Assembly (NCBI RefSeq): GCF_900107925.1
Contig: NZ_FNUJ01000005.1
Location: forward strand, 310,001 to 374,000
Length of the DNA stretch: 64,000 nt
Source: Amycolatopsis pretoriensis
Lineage (GTDB): Bacteria > Actinomycetota > Actinomycetes > Mycobacteriales > Pseudonocardiaceae
Reading direction: 5' to 3'
Below, one piece after another: positions 1 through 8,095 of the stretch. Position numbers and translations under genes: made by a program. The notes beneath the pieces are model-generated. The model made no database searches, was not told the origin of the DNA, and saw only the letters and a list, made by a program, of their open reading frames with translations. Every line of letters begins with the position of its first letter. The stretch's first letter is position 1.

Positions 1-336
1 CACCAGCACGAAGTCGGCGTTGCCGGTGACGTAGTAGCACTGCTGGACGCAGTCGTCGGCCAGGACCTGGCGGCGGAACGCGTCCAGGACCGCGAGGTTC
101 TCGCGCTCCAGCTCGACCATGACCACGAACGTCATGCTCAGCCCGAGCGCCTCCGGCGACAGCACCGCGACCTCGCGCTCGATGACGCCCGCCTCGCGCA
201 GCCGCTTGATCCGCCGTTGCACCGCCGCCGCGGAGAGGCCGACCTTCGCGCCGATCGTCTCGGCGATCGTGCGGGCGTCCTCCTGGAGGCAGGCGAGGAT
301 GGCGATGTCCAGCTGGTCGAGGTCGGGTGTCTGCAC
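1..336 (-). CDS. Lrp/AsnC-family transcriptional regulator, 3' part cut off by the window edge
   Basis: The minus strand reads a GTG-started protein beginning VQTPDLDQLDIAILACLQED; 112 codons are inside the window and the gene continues past base 1. Residues 1-60 form the AsnC-type winged helix-turn-helix (AETIGAKVGLSAAAVQRRIK, then REAGVIEREVAVL). The visible part of the ligand-sensing RAM domain follows, including CYYVTGNADFVLV, a typical Lrp signature. Such proteins are amino-acid-responsive regulators that often control a neighbouring or divergent transporter or catabolic gene. The divergent neighbour here is a KAS III-like gene, 213 bp away. The target cannot be told from the sequence. 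Confidence 0.85.
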   Translation of the reverse strand, partial: MQTPDLDQLDIAILACLQEDARTIAETIGAKVGLSAAAVQRRIKRLREAGVIEREVAVLSPEALGLSMTFVVMVELERENLAVLDAFRRQVLADDCVQQCYYVTGNADFVLV

Positions 337-549
337 TCCAGCAGGCTAACCGGGACCTACGACGATTTGCCGCGAGTTCGCTTCCGGCTCACCCCACCGT
401 GACCCCGCTCACTACTCCGTCCGAGGGGAAAGTGAAACAACTTTTTTCGTGACCTGGAACACAACTCACCGGTCTACCAGGGGGTAGCCCATAGAAGTGG
501 AAGACCAGCCGGACGCTCCGCCAACCCGCCGGCGTGGGGAGGCTCTCCC

Positions 550-1539
550 GTGCCCGCACCTGCCGCCGTGCTGACCGGCCTCGGCTCGTGGCTGCCGACG
601 AAAGTCCTGGACAACCACGAGATCGCCGCCCGGCTCGACACCACGGACGAGTGGATCCGGACCCGCACCGGCATCCGGGAGCGCCGCGTCGCGGGGCCGG
701 AGGAGTCCACTGTGGATCTCGCGGTCGGGGCGGGCCGTGAGGCGCTCGGCGGGGGTTCCGCCGACATCGTCGTCCTCGCGACGTCGACCCCCGACCAGCC
801 CTGCCCGGCCAGCGCGCCGCAGGTCGCCGCCCGGCTCGGGCTCGGCACGGCCGCGGCCTTCGACGTCAACGCCGTCTGCAGCGGGTTCGTCTACGCGCTG
901 GCCACGGCGGCCGGCTTCCTCGCCGGCGGCCTGGCCGAGCGCGTGCTGGTGATCGGCGCCGACACCTTCACCACGCTCATCGACCCCGGGGACCGCACGA
1001 CGGTCCCGATCTTCGGCGACGGCGCGGGCGCGGTCCTGCTGCGCGCCGGCGAGCCGGACGAGCCCGGCGCGTTCGGCCCGTTCGACCTGCACAGCGAGGG
1101 CGAGCACGCCGACCTGCTGTGGGTTGAGGCCGGCGGCGCGCGGCGGCGGCTGTCCGACCAGCCGAGCGACCGCTTCCTCGCGATGCAGGGCACCGCGGTG
1201 TTCCGGCACGCCTGCGCGCGGATGGCCGAGTCGTCGCGGACGGTGCTGGACCGCGCGGGCTGGATGGTCGGCGACGTCGACCGCTTCGTCGGCCACCAGG
1301 CGAACATCCGGATCCTGCAGGCGACGGCCAAGCAGCTCGGCATGCCGGCCGACGCCGTCGTCGCCAACATCGACCGCGTCGGCAACACCAGCGCCGCGTC
1401 GATCCCGCTCGCCCTGGCCGACGCCCGCGCCGACGGCACCCTCGCGCCCGGGCACCGCGTGCTGCTCAGCGCGTTCGGGGCGGGGCTGACCTGGGGTTCG
1501 ACGGTGCTGCGCTGGCCGGATCTGGGTCAGCTGTCCTGA
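550..1539 (+). CDS. beta-ketoacyl-ACP synthase III-like (KAS III/FabH family) enzyme
   Basis: A 329-aa thiolase-fold condensing enzyme. The catalytic triad of KAS III is visible: Cys110 in DVNAVCSGFVYAL, His249 in VGHQANIRI and Asn279 in DRVGNTSAAS. The N-terminal segment DEWIRTRTGIRERR is the usual FabH motif. The GTG start is preceded by a GGGGAGG ribosome site at 536-542. It stands alone rather than in a fab operon, so it could start fatty-acid synthesis, make acyl primers or serve a secondary-metabolite step; the substrate cannot be read from sequence. Its last 13 bases overlap the convergent cyclase gene. Confidence 0.88.
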   Translation: MPAPAAVLTGLGSWLPTKVLDNHEIAARLDTTDEWIRTRTGIRERRVAGPEESTVDLAVGAGREALGGGSADIVVLATSTPDQPCPASAPQVAARLGLGTAAAFDVNAVCSGFVYALATAAGFLAGGLAERVLVIGADTFTTLIDPGDRTTVPIFGDGAGAVLLRAGEPDEPGAFGPFDLHSEGEHADLLWVEAGGARRRLSDQPSDRFLAMQGTAVFRHACARMAESSRTVLDRAGWMVGDVDRFVGHQANIRILQATAKQLGMPADAVVANIDRVGNTSAASIPLALADARADGTLAPGHRVLLSAFGAGLTWGSTVLRWPDLGQLS

Positions 1540-3026
1540 GGTTTCGGGCCGGCCGTCCAGGTCGGCGTCGCCTCCTGACGGCCGCGCAGCTCCAACTCGC
1601 CGTGTTTCTCCCAGTGGGCGCCTTCGCTCGGCAACGCGGCCGAGACGACGGCGTCGCTGGCGAGGATGCGTGAGGGCACCGCCTTGGCCAGCTCGGTCAG
1701 CCGCGCGGCCTCGTTGACGGCGTCGCCGATCACGGTGTACTCGAGCCGGCTGCTGGCGCCGAGCTGCCCGGCGAACACCGGGCCGCTGGAGACGCCGATG
1801 CCGAGGTCGAGCTCGCCGTCCGCGCACACCTCGTCCCGGATCGCGCGGGCCGCGGCGAGGGCGGCGGTCGGGCCGTCCGCGAGCCGGGTCGGGGCGCCGA
1901 AGATGCACAGCGCGGCGTCGCCCTGGAACTTGTTGACGAGCCCGCCGCGGGCGTTGACCGCGGAGACGACGGCGGCGAACAGCCGGTTCAGCTTCCGCAC
2001 CAGCTCCTCGGGCGGGGTGCGGTAGGCGAGCGCGGTCGAGTCGACGACGTCGACGAACAACGCCGTCACCTCGCGGACGTCGCCGGACAGCGACGCGCCG
2101 TATTCGAGGGCGTGCCGGGCGACGTCGGCGCCGACGTGCCGGCCGAAGAGGTCGCGCATCCGCGCCTGCTCGCGCAGACCGGCGGCGAGCTGGTTGACCG
2201 ACGTCTGGAGCAGGCCGATCTCGCTGGAGTCGTCGACGTCGACGGCGACCTCGTTGTCGCCACGGGCGATCCGGTCGAGGGCCACGCGCAGCCGGTGCAG
2301 GGGCGCCGCGACGGCCCGGGCCAGCAGCGCGGTCCCGATGGCACCGACCGCGAGGCCGATGACCGACAGCATGATCAAGCTCGCGGTGTGGTTGCCGGAG
2401 CCGAGGTCGGGCGGCGTGGCGACGAGCAACACGCCGACGAACGGGACGCCGCTGGCCAGCGCCCAGGTGACGACCAGCCGGGTGAGCACGGTGACGGGCA
2501 GCGACCCCCGCGGCGGCAGGATGCCGAGGGCGATGGTCATCACCGGCCGCGCGACCCATTCGGCGGCGAGGTAGGTGAGCCCGACGGTGGTGAGGCCACC
2601 GAGCCCGATGACGGTGGCCATGCCGACGGCGTCTTCCCCTGAGCCGAGCACCCCGGCGAGCACGCTGAGCACGACGGTCCCGATGAGCCAGAGCGTCCCG
2701 CTGACGACGGCCATGTCGACGGGCAGCCGCAGGGCCCGGCGGGCTTCGCTTTCCGACGGCGGGCGGCCGAGCACGAACCAGATGGCGGTCCGCCGCTGCA
2801 GCCAGGCGGTCCAGAGCGTCCCGGCGAGCAGCGACCCGGCCACGATGGCGGCGGCGGTCAGACCGAGGACCCAGCCGCGGTCGCCGACGTCCCCGGGCAG
2901 GCCTTGGAGGAGGAGAAGGAGGGCGACGACCCCGGAGCCGGCGACGCTGGAGCCGATGCCGAGCCCGGCGAAGCCCAGGCTGGTGCGCAACACGACCCGG
3001 AAGTTCCGCACGGCGATCTTGCGCAC
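1527..3026 (-). CDS. membrane class III adenylate/guanylate cyclase with HAMP domain
   Basis: A 499-aa protein with about six hydrophobic helices in residues 1-250, a HAMP linker (RIARGDNEVAVDVDDSSEIGLLQTSVNQL, named here only by its position around 245-275) and a C-terminal class III cyclase domain. The metal-binding aspartates are seen in ALFVDVVDST and again in NKFQGDAALCIFG, and the transition-state residues in YTVIGDAVNEAARL. The architecture resembles the mycobacterial Rv1318c-Rv1320c family, known as adenylate cyclases. It should turn ATP into cAMP at the membrane. A CRP-type palindrome near 38.77 kb would be a cAMP-receptor target, although linking the two is inference. Confidence 0.87.
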   Translation of the reverse strand: MRKIAVRNFRVVLRTSLGFAGLGIGSSVAGSGVVALLLLLQGLPGDVGDRGWVLGLTAAAIVAGSLLAGTLWTAWLQRRTAIWFVLGRPPSESEARRALRLPVDMAVVSGTLWLIGTVVLSVLAGVLGSGEDAVGMATVIGLGGLTTVGLTYLAAEWVARPVMTIALGILPPRGSLPVTVLTRLVVTWALASGVPFVGVLLVATPPDLGSGNHTASLIMLSVIGLAVGAIGTALLARAVAAPLHRLRVALDRIARGDNEVAVDVDDSSEIGLLQTSVNQLAAGLREQARMRDLFGRHVGADVARHALEYGASLSGDVREVTALFVDVVDSTALAYRTPPEELVRKLNRLFAAVVSAVNARGGLVNKFQGDAALCIFGAPTRLADGPTAALAAARAIRDEVCADGELDLGIGVSSGPVFAGQLGASSRLEYTVIGDAVNEAARLTELAKAVPSRILASDAVVSAALPSEGAHWEKHGELELRGRQEATPTWTAGPKPQDS

Positions 3027-3054
3027 GGCGTTGATCGTACGGCCGGAGTTCCGG

Positions 3055-3867
3055 TCAGAAGCGGTACCGCACGATGTTCGCCATCCGCGCCATCGGGGGG
3101 AAGTACTTCAGCATCCGCAGCTGGAACCGCGTGACCGGCCGCATCCGGGCCATGACCGCCGGCGTCGACCAGTGCGCGGCGTCCAAAGAGGACACCAGCG
3201 TCAAGCCATAGCGCTCCAGCTCGTGCGGGTCGTCGATGCCCCAGTGCAACGTCGCTTTCGCGCGCCGGACCGGGGTGTTCAGCTTCTGCGCCTTGATGCC
3301 CAGCTTGCTGAACACGTCGCAGACCAGTTCCCCCGAAGGGAACTTCGCGACCAGCCGGCGGATCAGCTCGGTGCCGTCCGCGGGCGTCAGGTACATGGTT
3401 AGGCCCTCGGCGACGATCAGCGCCGGGCGGTCCGAAGGCACCTGGTCCAGCCACCCGAAATCGGTCACCGACGTGCCGATGTTCGTGTGGTTCGGCGCCG
3501 CCGCGTAGAGCTTCTCGCGCAGCTCGACCACCTCGGGGTAGTCGACGTCGTACCAGTGCACCGTCGCCGGCGGGGCGAGGCGCTGGAAGCGCGTGTCCAT
3601 GCCGCAGCCCAGGTGCAGCACGATCGCGTCCGGGTGCCCGGCCAGGTACTCCGCGGCCTGCTCGTCGATCGGCTTCGCGCGCAGGACCACGCTCACCGCC
3701 GAGTCCCGCGTGATGCCGAGCTTGGCGAAGTCGTAGTCGATCTGGCGGACGGCTTCGTCGGCCGCGTGGTCGCCGAGGATCGGGTCGGCCTCGCGGCTGT
3801 CGAGCGCGCGGCCGTAGAGCGTGGCCAGCATGGTGGCCTTTTCCTCGGTGAAGTGCACCTTCTCCAT
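3055..3867 (-). CDS. SAM-dependent methyltransferase, leucine carboxyl methyltransferase (LCMT/Ppm) family
   Basis: A 270-aa protein starting MEKVHFTEEKATMLATLYGR. The family glycine motif VLHLGCGMDTRFQRL lies near residue 95, followed by the acidic WYDVDYPEVVELRE motif and the LIVAEGLTMYL segment. Enzymes of this family methylate carboxyl or hydroxyl groups of small molecules, often in secondary metabolism; the substrate is not known here. The start codon shares one base with the stop of the upstream GntR gene (TGATG), so the two are translationally coupled and probably co-transcribed. Confidence 0.85.
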   Translation of the reverse strand: MEKVHFTEEKATMLATLYGRALDSREADPILGDHAADEAVRQIDYDFAKLGITRDSAVSVVLRAKPIDEQAAEYLAGHPDAIVLHLGCGMDTRFQRLAPPATVHWYDVDYPEVVELREKLYAAAPNHTNIGTSVTDFGWLDQVPSDRPALIVAEGLTMYLTPADGTELIRRLVAKFPSGELVCDVFSKLGIKAQKLNTPVRRAKATLHWGIDDPHELERYGLTLVSSLDAAHWSTPAVMARMRPVTRFQLRMLKYFPPMARMANIVRYRF

Positions 3868-4550
3868 CAGCGTTCCTCCGCGGCGAAGTCGTGCGCGTAC
3901 GTCTTGGCGTCGACCAGGTGCTTCAGCGTCAGCTCGCGGGCCGCGGCCGGGTCGGAGCGGCGGATCGCGTCGAGGATCGCGCGGTGGTCGTCGACCGCCT
4001 TGCGGATCTGGCCCGGCAGCCGCAGCGCCGCCCGCCGCTCCTCGCCGACCAGGGCGAGCACCGACCGCAGCAGCCCCGCGACGTCGTCGTTGCCCGCGTT
4101 CTGCGCGATCACCCGGTGGAACTCGGCGTCGGCGGCGATGACGTGCAGCATGTCGCCGTCCTCGGCCGCCCGCGCCATCTCGGCGACGTTGTCCTCGAGC
4201 CGGCTCACGGTTTTCGCGGTCGCCTGCCGGGCGAGCCGTTCGGCGAGCGTCGGCTCGACGGTCGCGCGCAGGTCGAAGAGCTTTTCGACGAGCTGGTCGT
4301 GCTCGGTGAACCACGTCCGCAGGGGCTGTTCCTGCTGCTCGCGGACGTAGGTGCCGGAGCCGGCGCGGATCCGGACGTACCCGATGGAGTCGAGGACGCG
4401 CAGCGCCTGCCGCAGCGAGCCGCGGCTGATCCCGAGGTCCTCGCACAGGACGCGCTCGGCGGGCAGCCGGGAGCCCGGCGGCAGGTCGCCGGAGTCGATC
4501 CGCGCCCGCAGCCGGTCGACGGTCGCGCTCCAGACCTGCTCGGTGTCCAC
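3867..4550 (-). CDS. GntR-family (FadR/FCD subfamily) transcriptional regulator
   Basis: A 227-aa protein, GTG start. The N-terminal winged helix contains the GntR signature around residues 15-70 (GDLPPGSRLPAERVLCEDLG, SRGSLRQALRVLDSIG). The C-terminal FCD domain shows acidic and histidine positions of the usual metal/ligand site (AEFHRVIAQNAGN, DDHRAILDAI). FCD regulators commonly bind carboxylic acids. The downstream methyltransferase gene overlaps by one base, so control of that gene is likely. The divergent GNAT gene begins 56 bp away and could share the promoter region. Confidence 0.88.
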   Translation of the reverse strand: MDTEQVWSATVDRLRARIDSGDLPPGSRLPAERVLCEDLGISRGSLRQALRVLDSIGYVRIRAGSGTYVREQQEQPLRTWFTEHDQLVEKLFDLRATVEPTLAERLARQATAKTVSRLEDNVAEMARAAEDGDMLHVIAADAEFHRVIAQNAGNDDVAGLLRSVLALVGEERRAALRLPGQIRKAVDDHRAILDAIRRSDPAAARELTLKHLVDAKTYAHDFAAEER

Positions 4551-4606
4551 GCGGCCATCCTCTCAGCTCGCGGAAACTGTCGGGGGTGCCTGTCATGATC
4601 ACGGGC

Positions 4607-5218
4607 ATGGACATCCTGGGGGCATGGGTGCGGGGCTGGGTGGTCTCGCGGGCGGTGCCGGAAGCGGTCGCGGAGCCGGACGGCTTCCGCGTCGACGTCG
4701 GCCTGCCCGGCCACCGCGTCCGCTACCTGCTGCGGTCGCCGCCGGCGGTGGCCCCGCGGGCGCGGACGGTCGCGGAGCCGGGCACGTGGCTGAAGACGTG
4801 CGGCGCGCGGGAAGAGGTGCTGGCGGGCCTGACACCCGAGTGGGAGGCGAGGCCGACGGAGTACTTGATGACCTTCGACGGCGGCATCCCGCCCGCCGAG
4901 GTGCCGGCGGGGTACGACGTGACGGTGAACGGTGACGAGCCGCTGTGGTCGGTATCGGTGACGGCGGGCGGTGAACCGGCGGCCCGCGGCTGGGTCGCGG
5001 TGGCCGACGGCGTGGCGGTGTTCGACCGGATCGTCACCGAGCCCGCCCACCGGCGCCGCGGGCTCGGCCGAGTGGTGATGCACCGCCTGGGCTCGGCGGC
5101 CGGCGTGCCGTCGAGCGCGTTGCTGGCTTCGGGGGCCGGGCACGGTCTTTACGGCGCCCTCGGCTGGCGGGTGGCGTCGGAAGTGGTGCCCGCCCAGGTA
5201 CCGGAAGGAGCGCGATGA
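4607..5218 (+). CDS. GNAT-family N-acetyltransferase
   Basis: A 203-aa protein when started at ATG 4607 (MDILGAWVRGWVVSR). A GTG at 4586 would add seven residues. The C-terminal half carries the GNAT acetyl-CoA pyrophosphate loop in TEPAHRRRGLGRVVMHRLG (R/Q-x-x-G-x-G/A type) and the later LYGALGWR motif. The N-terminal half has no recognised domain. The substrate is unknown. Its stop overlaps the start of the broken VOC gene by four bases, which suggests the two formed an operon. Confidence 0.75.
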   Translation: MDILGAWVRGWVVSRAVPEAVAEPDGFRVDVGLPGHRVRYLLRSPPAVAPRARTVAEPGTWLKTCGAREEVLAGLTPEWEARPTEYLMTFDGGIPPAEVPAGYDVTVNGDEPLWSVSVTAGGEPAARGWVAVADGVAVFDRIVTEPAHRRRGLGRVVMHRLGSAAGVPSSALLASGAGHGLYGALGWRVASEVVPAQVPEGAR

Positions 5219-5399
5219 CCGCGCGGTTCAAGGACCTCGCCCTCGACGCGACCGACCACCAAGCCCTGGCCGACTGGTGGTGCCGCGCGATGGGGTACGT
5301 CCGCCGAGACTCCCTGACCGCGCCCGGGACACCGACATCGAGTGGGACGTGCTCGCCGACCCGGAAGGGAACGAATTCTGCGTCTTCACCCCGAACTGA
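5215..5399 (+). pseudogene. VOC/glyoxalase-like protein, internally deleted and frameshifted remnant
   Basis: The frame from ATG 5215 reads MTARFKDLALDATDHQALADWWCRAMGYVRRD, a normal start of a glyoxalase-like (VOC) protein. It then runs into unrelated sequence. In another frame from 5328 to the stop at 5397-5399 the DNA reads DTDIEWDVLADPEGNEFCVF followed by TPN and stop, the usual VOC C-terminal end. Intact family members have roughly 110-130 residues; about half is missing between the two parts and they are out of phase. I read this as one internal deletion. It follows the GNAT gene with an ATGA overlap, so it was once translationally coupled. Confidence 0.75.
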
Positions 5400-5478
5400 C
5401 TGTCTCGCCCGCCACATCTGGGCCCATCCGCTTCGCGGCCCCACGTCAACGTGCTTAGGCTCCGCACGTGAGTGCTAA

Positions 5479-6255
5479 ATGACGTGGTGGCACGCGGTGA
5501 TCGTCGTGGTCGCCGGGATCTGGGCGGGCACCATCAACGCCGTCGTCGGGTCGGGGACGCTCGTGACGTTCCCCGTTCTCGTCGCGCTGGGCTACTCGCC
5601 CGTGACCGCGACGACGTCCAACGCCATCGGCCTCGCGCCCGGCACCCTCAGCGGTGCCTGGGGGTACCGCCACGAGCTGAACGGCTACTGGCCGCAGGTC
5701 GCGAAGTTCGCCGTCGCGTCGTTCCTCGGCGCCATCGGTGGCACCATTCTGCTGCTGTCGCTGCCGAAGGACGCCTTCGAAGCCGTCGTCCCGGTGCTCG
5801 TCGGCCTCGCCGTCGTCCTCGTGATCGTGCAGCCGCGCGTCTCGAAGTGGGTCGCGAAGCGCCGCGAAGAGAACGGCGAGACCGAGCACAAAGCCGGTCC
5901 GCTGCTGATGTTCTTCATCTTCCTCATCGGCATCTACGGCGGGTACTTCACCGCCGCGCAGGGCGTGATGCTCATGGCGGTCATGGGGATGCTGCTGTCC
6001 GAACCGCTGCAGAAGCTCAACGGCGTCAAGAACGTCCTCGCCGCCGTGGTGAACGTCGTCGCCGGCGTCATCTACGCCTTCGTCGCGCCGATCAGCTGGC
6101 CCGTCGTGCTGTGGCTGGCCGTCGGCTCGACCGCCGGCGGCTTCCTCGGCGCGAAGATCGGCCGGAAGCTGCCGCCGGCGGTGCTGCGCGGCGTGATCGT
6201 CGTGATCGGCATCGCCGCCGTCGTCCAGCTGGTCGTCAAGCAGTTCAGCGACTGA
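5479..6255 (+). CDS. TSUP-family (TauE/SafE) sulfite/organosulfur-type membrane permease
   Basis: A 258-aa polytopic membrane protein with about eight hydrophobic helices. The first TSUP repeat shows the family motif GTINAVVGSGTLVTFPVL followed by ATTSNAIGLAPGTLSGAWGYR. The second repeat shows GGYFTAAQGVMLMAVMG and later GGFLGAKIGRKLP. Members export or import sulfite, sulfoacetate or related anions; the exact substrate cannot be assigned. Its last 11 bases overlap the convergent aminotransferase gene. Confidence 0.88.
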   Translation: MTWWHAVIVVVAGIWAGTINAVVGSGTLVTFPVLVALGYSPVTATTSNAIGLAPGTLSGAWGYRHELNGYWPQVAKFAVASFLGAIGGTILLLSLPKDAFEAVVPVLVGLAVVLVIVQPRVSKWVAKRREENGETEHKAGPLLMFFIFLIGIYGGYFTAAQGVMLMAVMGMLLSEPLQKLNGVKNVLAAVVNVVAGVIYAFVAPISWPVVLWLAVGSTAGGFLGAKIGRKLPPAVLRGVIVVIGIAAVVQLVVKQFSD

Positions 6256-7300
6256 AGTCGCGCGCCGCGGCCAGGAAGAGGTCGTTCTCCTCGCGGGTGC
6301 CGATCGTCACGCGCACGCCGTCGCCGGCGAACGGGCGCACCACCAGCTTGCGGTCCAGCGCGTGCTCGGCGAACGGCACGGCCTGCTCACCGAGCGGCAG
6401 CCAGACGAAGTTCGCCTGCGTCTCGGGCACCTGGTAGCCGGCCGCGAGCAGCTCGTCGCGCACCCGCCCGCGCTCGGCGACGATCTCCTGGCAGCGCGCC
6501 AGCAGCTCGTCGGCGGCGTCGAGCGACGCCAGCGCGGCCACCTGGGCCAGCATGTTCACCGAGAAGGCGACGTACACCTGGCGAAGCGCGTCCGCGATCG
6601 CCTCCGGCGCGACGGCGTAACCGACGCGCAGGCCCGCGAGGCCGTACGCCTTCGAGAAGGTGCGCAGCACCATGACGTTCGACCGCGTCCGCGTGTACTC
6701 GACGCCGTCGGGCACCTCTGGGTCGGTGACGAACTCCTTGTACGCCTCGTCCAGCACCACCAGCACGCGCTGCGGGACCGCGTCGATGAACCGCTCGAGC
6801 TCCGCGCGGCGGATCGCCGTGCCGGTCGGGTTGTTGGGGTTGCAGACGAAGACCACGCGCGTCCGGTCGGTGATCGCCGCGAGCATCGCGTCGAGGTCCA
6901 GCTCCTGGCCCTCGGTGATCGGGACGAGCACGGGCTTCGCGTGCGCCACCTGCGTGACGATCGGGTAGGCCTCGAACGACCGCCAGCCGAAGAGCACCTC
7001 GTCACCGGGGGCGCAGGCCGCCTGGATCGTCTGCTGGCACAGCGACACCGAGCCGCAGCCGATCGCGACGCGCTCCACCGGCACGTCCAGCTCGCGCGCC
7101 AGCCGCTCGCGCAGCACCTGCGAGCCGGTGTCGGGGTAACGGTTGATACCGGCCGCGGCTTCGGCGATCGCCTGCGCGACGCTCGGCAGGGCGCCGCCCG
7201 GCACCTCGTTGCTCGCCAGCTTGATCGCGCCTTCGATCGTCCGGCCGGGGATGTACTTCGGCAACGATTCGAGGTCGGCACGGGGGGACACGGACGACAT
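6245..7300 (-). CDS. pat: aromatic amino acid aminotransferase (HisC-like, fold type I)
   Basis: A 351-aa PLP enzyme started at ATG 7300, which has a GGAGG ribosome site; an in-frame upstream start at 7339 is less likely. Typical features are IKLASNEVPGG at the N terminus, VAIGCGSVSLCQQTIQ, VVFVCNPNNPTGTA, the cofactor aspartate in VVLDEAYKEF and the PLP lysine in RTFSKAYGLAGLRVGY. The GCGSVSLCQQ and VFGWRSFEAYP-type segments match actinobacterial Pat (such as mycobacterial Rv3772) better than true HisC. It should transaminate phenylpyruvate and related keto acids. A tyrA gene lies at the other end of the window. Confidence 0.85.
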   Translation of the reverse strand: MSSVSPRADLESLPKYIPGRTIEGAIKLASNEVPGGALPSVAQAIAEAAAGINRYPDTGSQVLRERLARELDVPVERVAIGCGSVSLCQQTIQAACAPGDEVLFGWRSFEAYPIVTQVAHAKPVLVPITEGQELDLDAMLAAITDRTRVVFVCNPNNPTGTAIRRAELERFIDAVPQRVLVVLDEAYKEFVTDPEVPDGVEYTRTRSNVMVLRTFSKAYGLAGLRVGYAVAPEAIADALRQVYVAFSVNMLAQVAALASLDAADELLARCQEIVAERGRVRDELLAAGYQVPETQANFVWLPLGEQAVPFAEHALDRKLVVRPFAGDGVRVTIGTREENDLFLAAARDFSR

Positions 7301-7317
7301 CTTCGGCGCTCCTCCGA

Positions 7318-7347
7318 TTGAACGGGACAACCCCGTCACCGTATCTT
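7318..7347 (+). promoter_or_regulatory. possible sigma70-type promoter ahead of the dienelactone-hydrolase-like gene
   Basis: TTGAAC at 7318-7323 and TATCTT at 7342-7347 are 18 bp apart in the 146-bp gap between pat and the downstream gene. The match to housekeeping -35/-10 boxes is fair. No transcript start is known. Confidence 0.35.
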
Positions 7348-7446
7348 TTCCGGCCGCCGCCCCGCGACTCCCTTCAGGCGGTATGTGACCAGGAGACCTG
7401 CCAGACTGGGTTCCTTCCGTTCACCTCCAAGTGATTGAGTGACGCA

Positions 7447-8076
7447 ATGACGTCGACCAGCACCGTGGACTACCAGCGCACCGACGGCCGGGCCCTCACC
7501 CTGACCTTTTCGGAACCGGAAGGGTCGCTACGCGGCGGTTTGGTGGTCCTGCACGAGGCGGACGGCGTCACGGACGGCGTGAAGCTGCTGCTCGCCAGCC
7601 TCGCCCTGGAGGGCTGGCTGACCGTCACCCCGCACCTCGAAAACGCGGAGCTGACGCAGCAGGACCTGCTCGACGCGACGGACATCACACTCGCCTGGCT
7701 CGTCGAGCGCGGGGTCGAGGCCGACCTGCTCGGCGTGATGGGCTTCGACCTGGGCGGCACCGCGGCCCTCGTCGTCGCTTCGCACCGCCGGCTGGGCGCG
7801 GCCGTGAGCGTCGGCGGGCAGCAGACCGCCGAACTGCCCGCACTGGTCGAAATCGCCGGGAAGCTCACCAGCCCGTGGCTCGGCATGTACGGCGACGCCG
7901 GCGACGAGGCGGGCGGCGCCGAGGTCGAGCGGCTGCGTGACGCGGCGGCGTCGGCGAAGGTCGCCACCAACGTCGTCCACTACCCGGGCGCGAACCACCG
8001 CTTCGACGCCGACCCCGGTGCGGCCGCCGAGGCGTGGCAGCGGACCCTGAACTGGTTCGACGCCCACCTGCGCTGA
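7447..8076 (+). CDS. dienelactone hydrolase family protein with an altered nucleophile
   Basis: A 209-aa alpha/beta-hydrolase from ATG 7447; a TTG at 7435 is the alternative start. The DLH framework is present: Glu37 in VVLHEADG, the nucleophile elbow GFDLGG at 100-104, the acid in GDAGDEAGG (about 150-153) and His184 in GANHRFDAD. In classical dienelactone hydrolase the elbow is GxCxGG with a catalytic cysteine; here that position is Asp101. The protein may therefore be inactive as a DLH or use different chemistry. It ends 19 bp before the acetoacetyl-CoA synthetase gene and is probably co-transcribed with it. Confidence 0.8.
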   Translation: MTSTSTVDYQRTDGRALTLTFSEPEGSLRGGLVVLHEADGVTDGVKLLLASLALEGWLTVTPHLENAELTQQDLLDATDITLAWLVERGVEADLLGVMGFDLGGTAALVVASHRRLGAAVSVGGQQTAELPALVEIAGKLTSPWLGMYGDAGDEAGGAEVERLRDAAASAKVATNVVHYPGANHRFDADPGAAAEAWQRTLNWFDAHLR

Positions 8077-8095
8077 TCGGGATTACGCTCGTGAC

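Noticed and set aside
466..2559. A 697-codon minus-strand frame across the KAS III and cyclase genes
   Set aside because: The KAS III triad and the cyclase motifs are on the other frames; this one is compositionally a shadow.
5400..5478. Continuation of the open frame from the VOC remnant to 5478
   Set aside because: The residues after the deletion junction have no family similarity; the true VOC tail is in another frame and ends at 5399.
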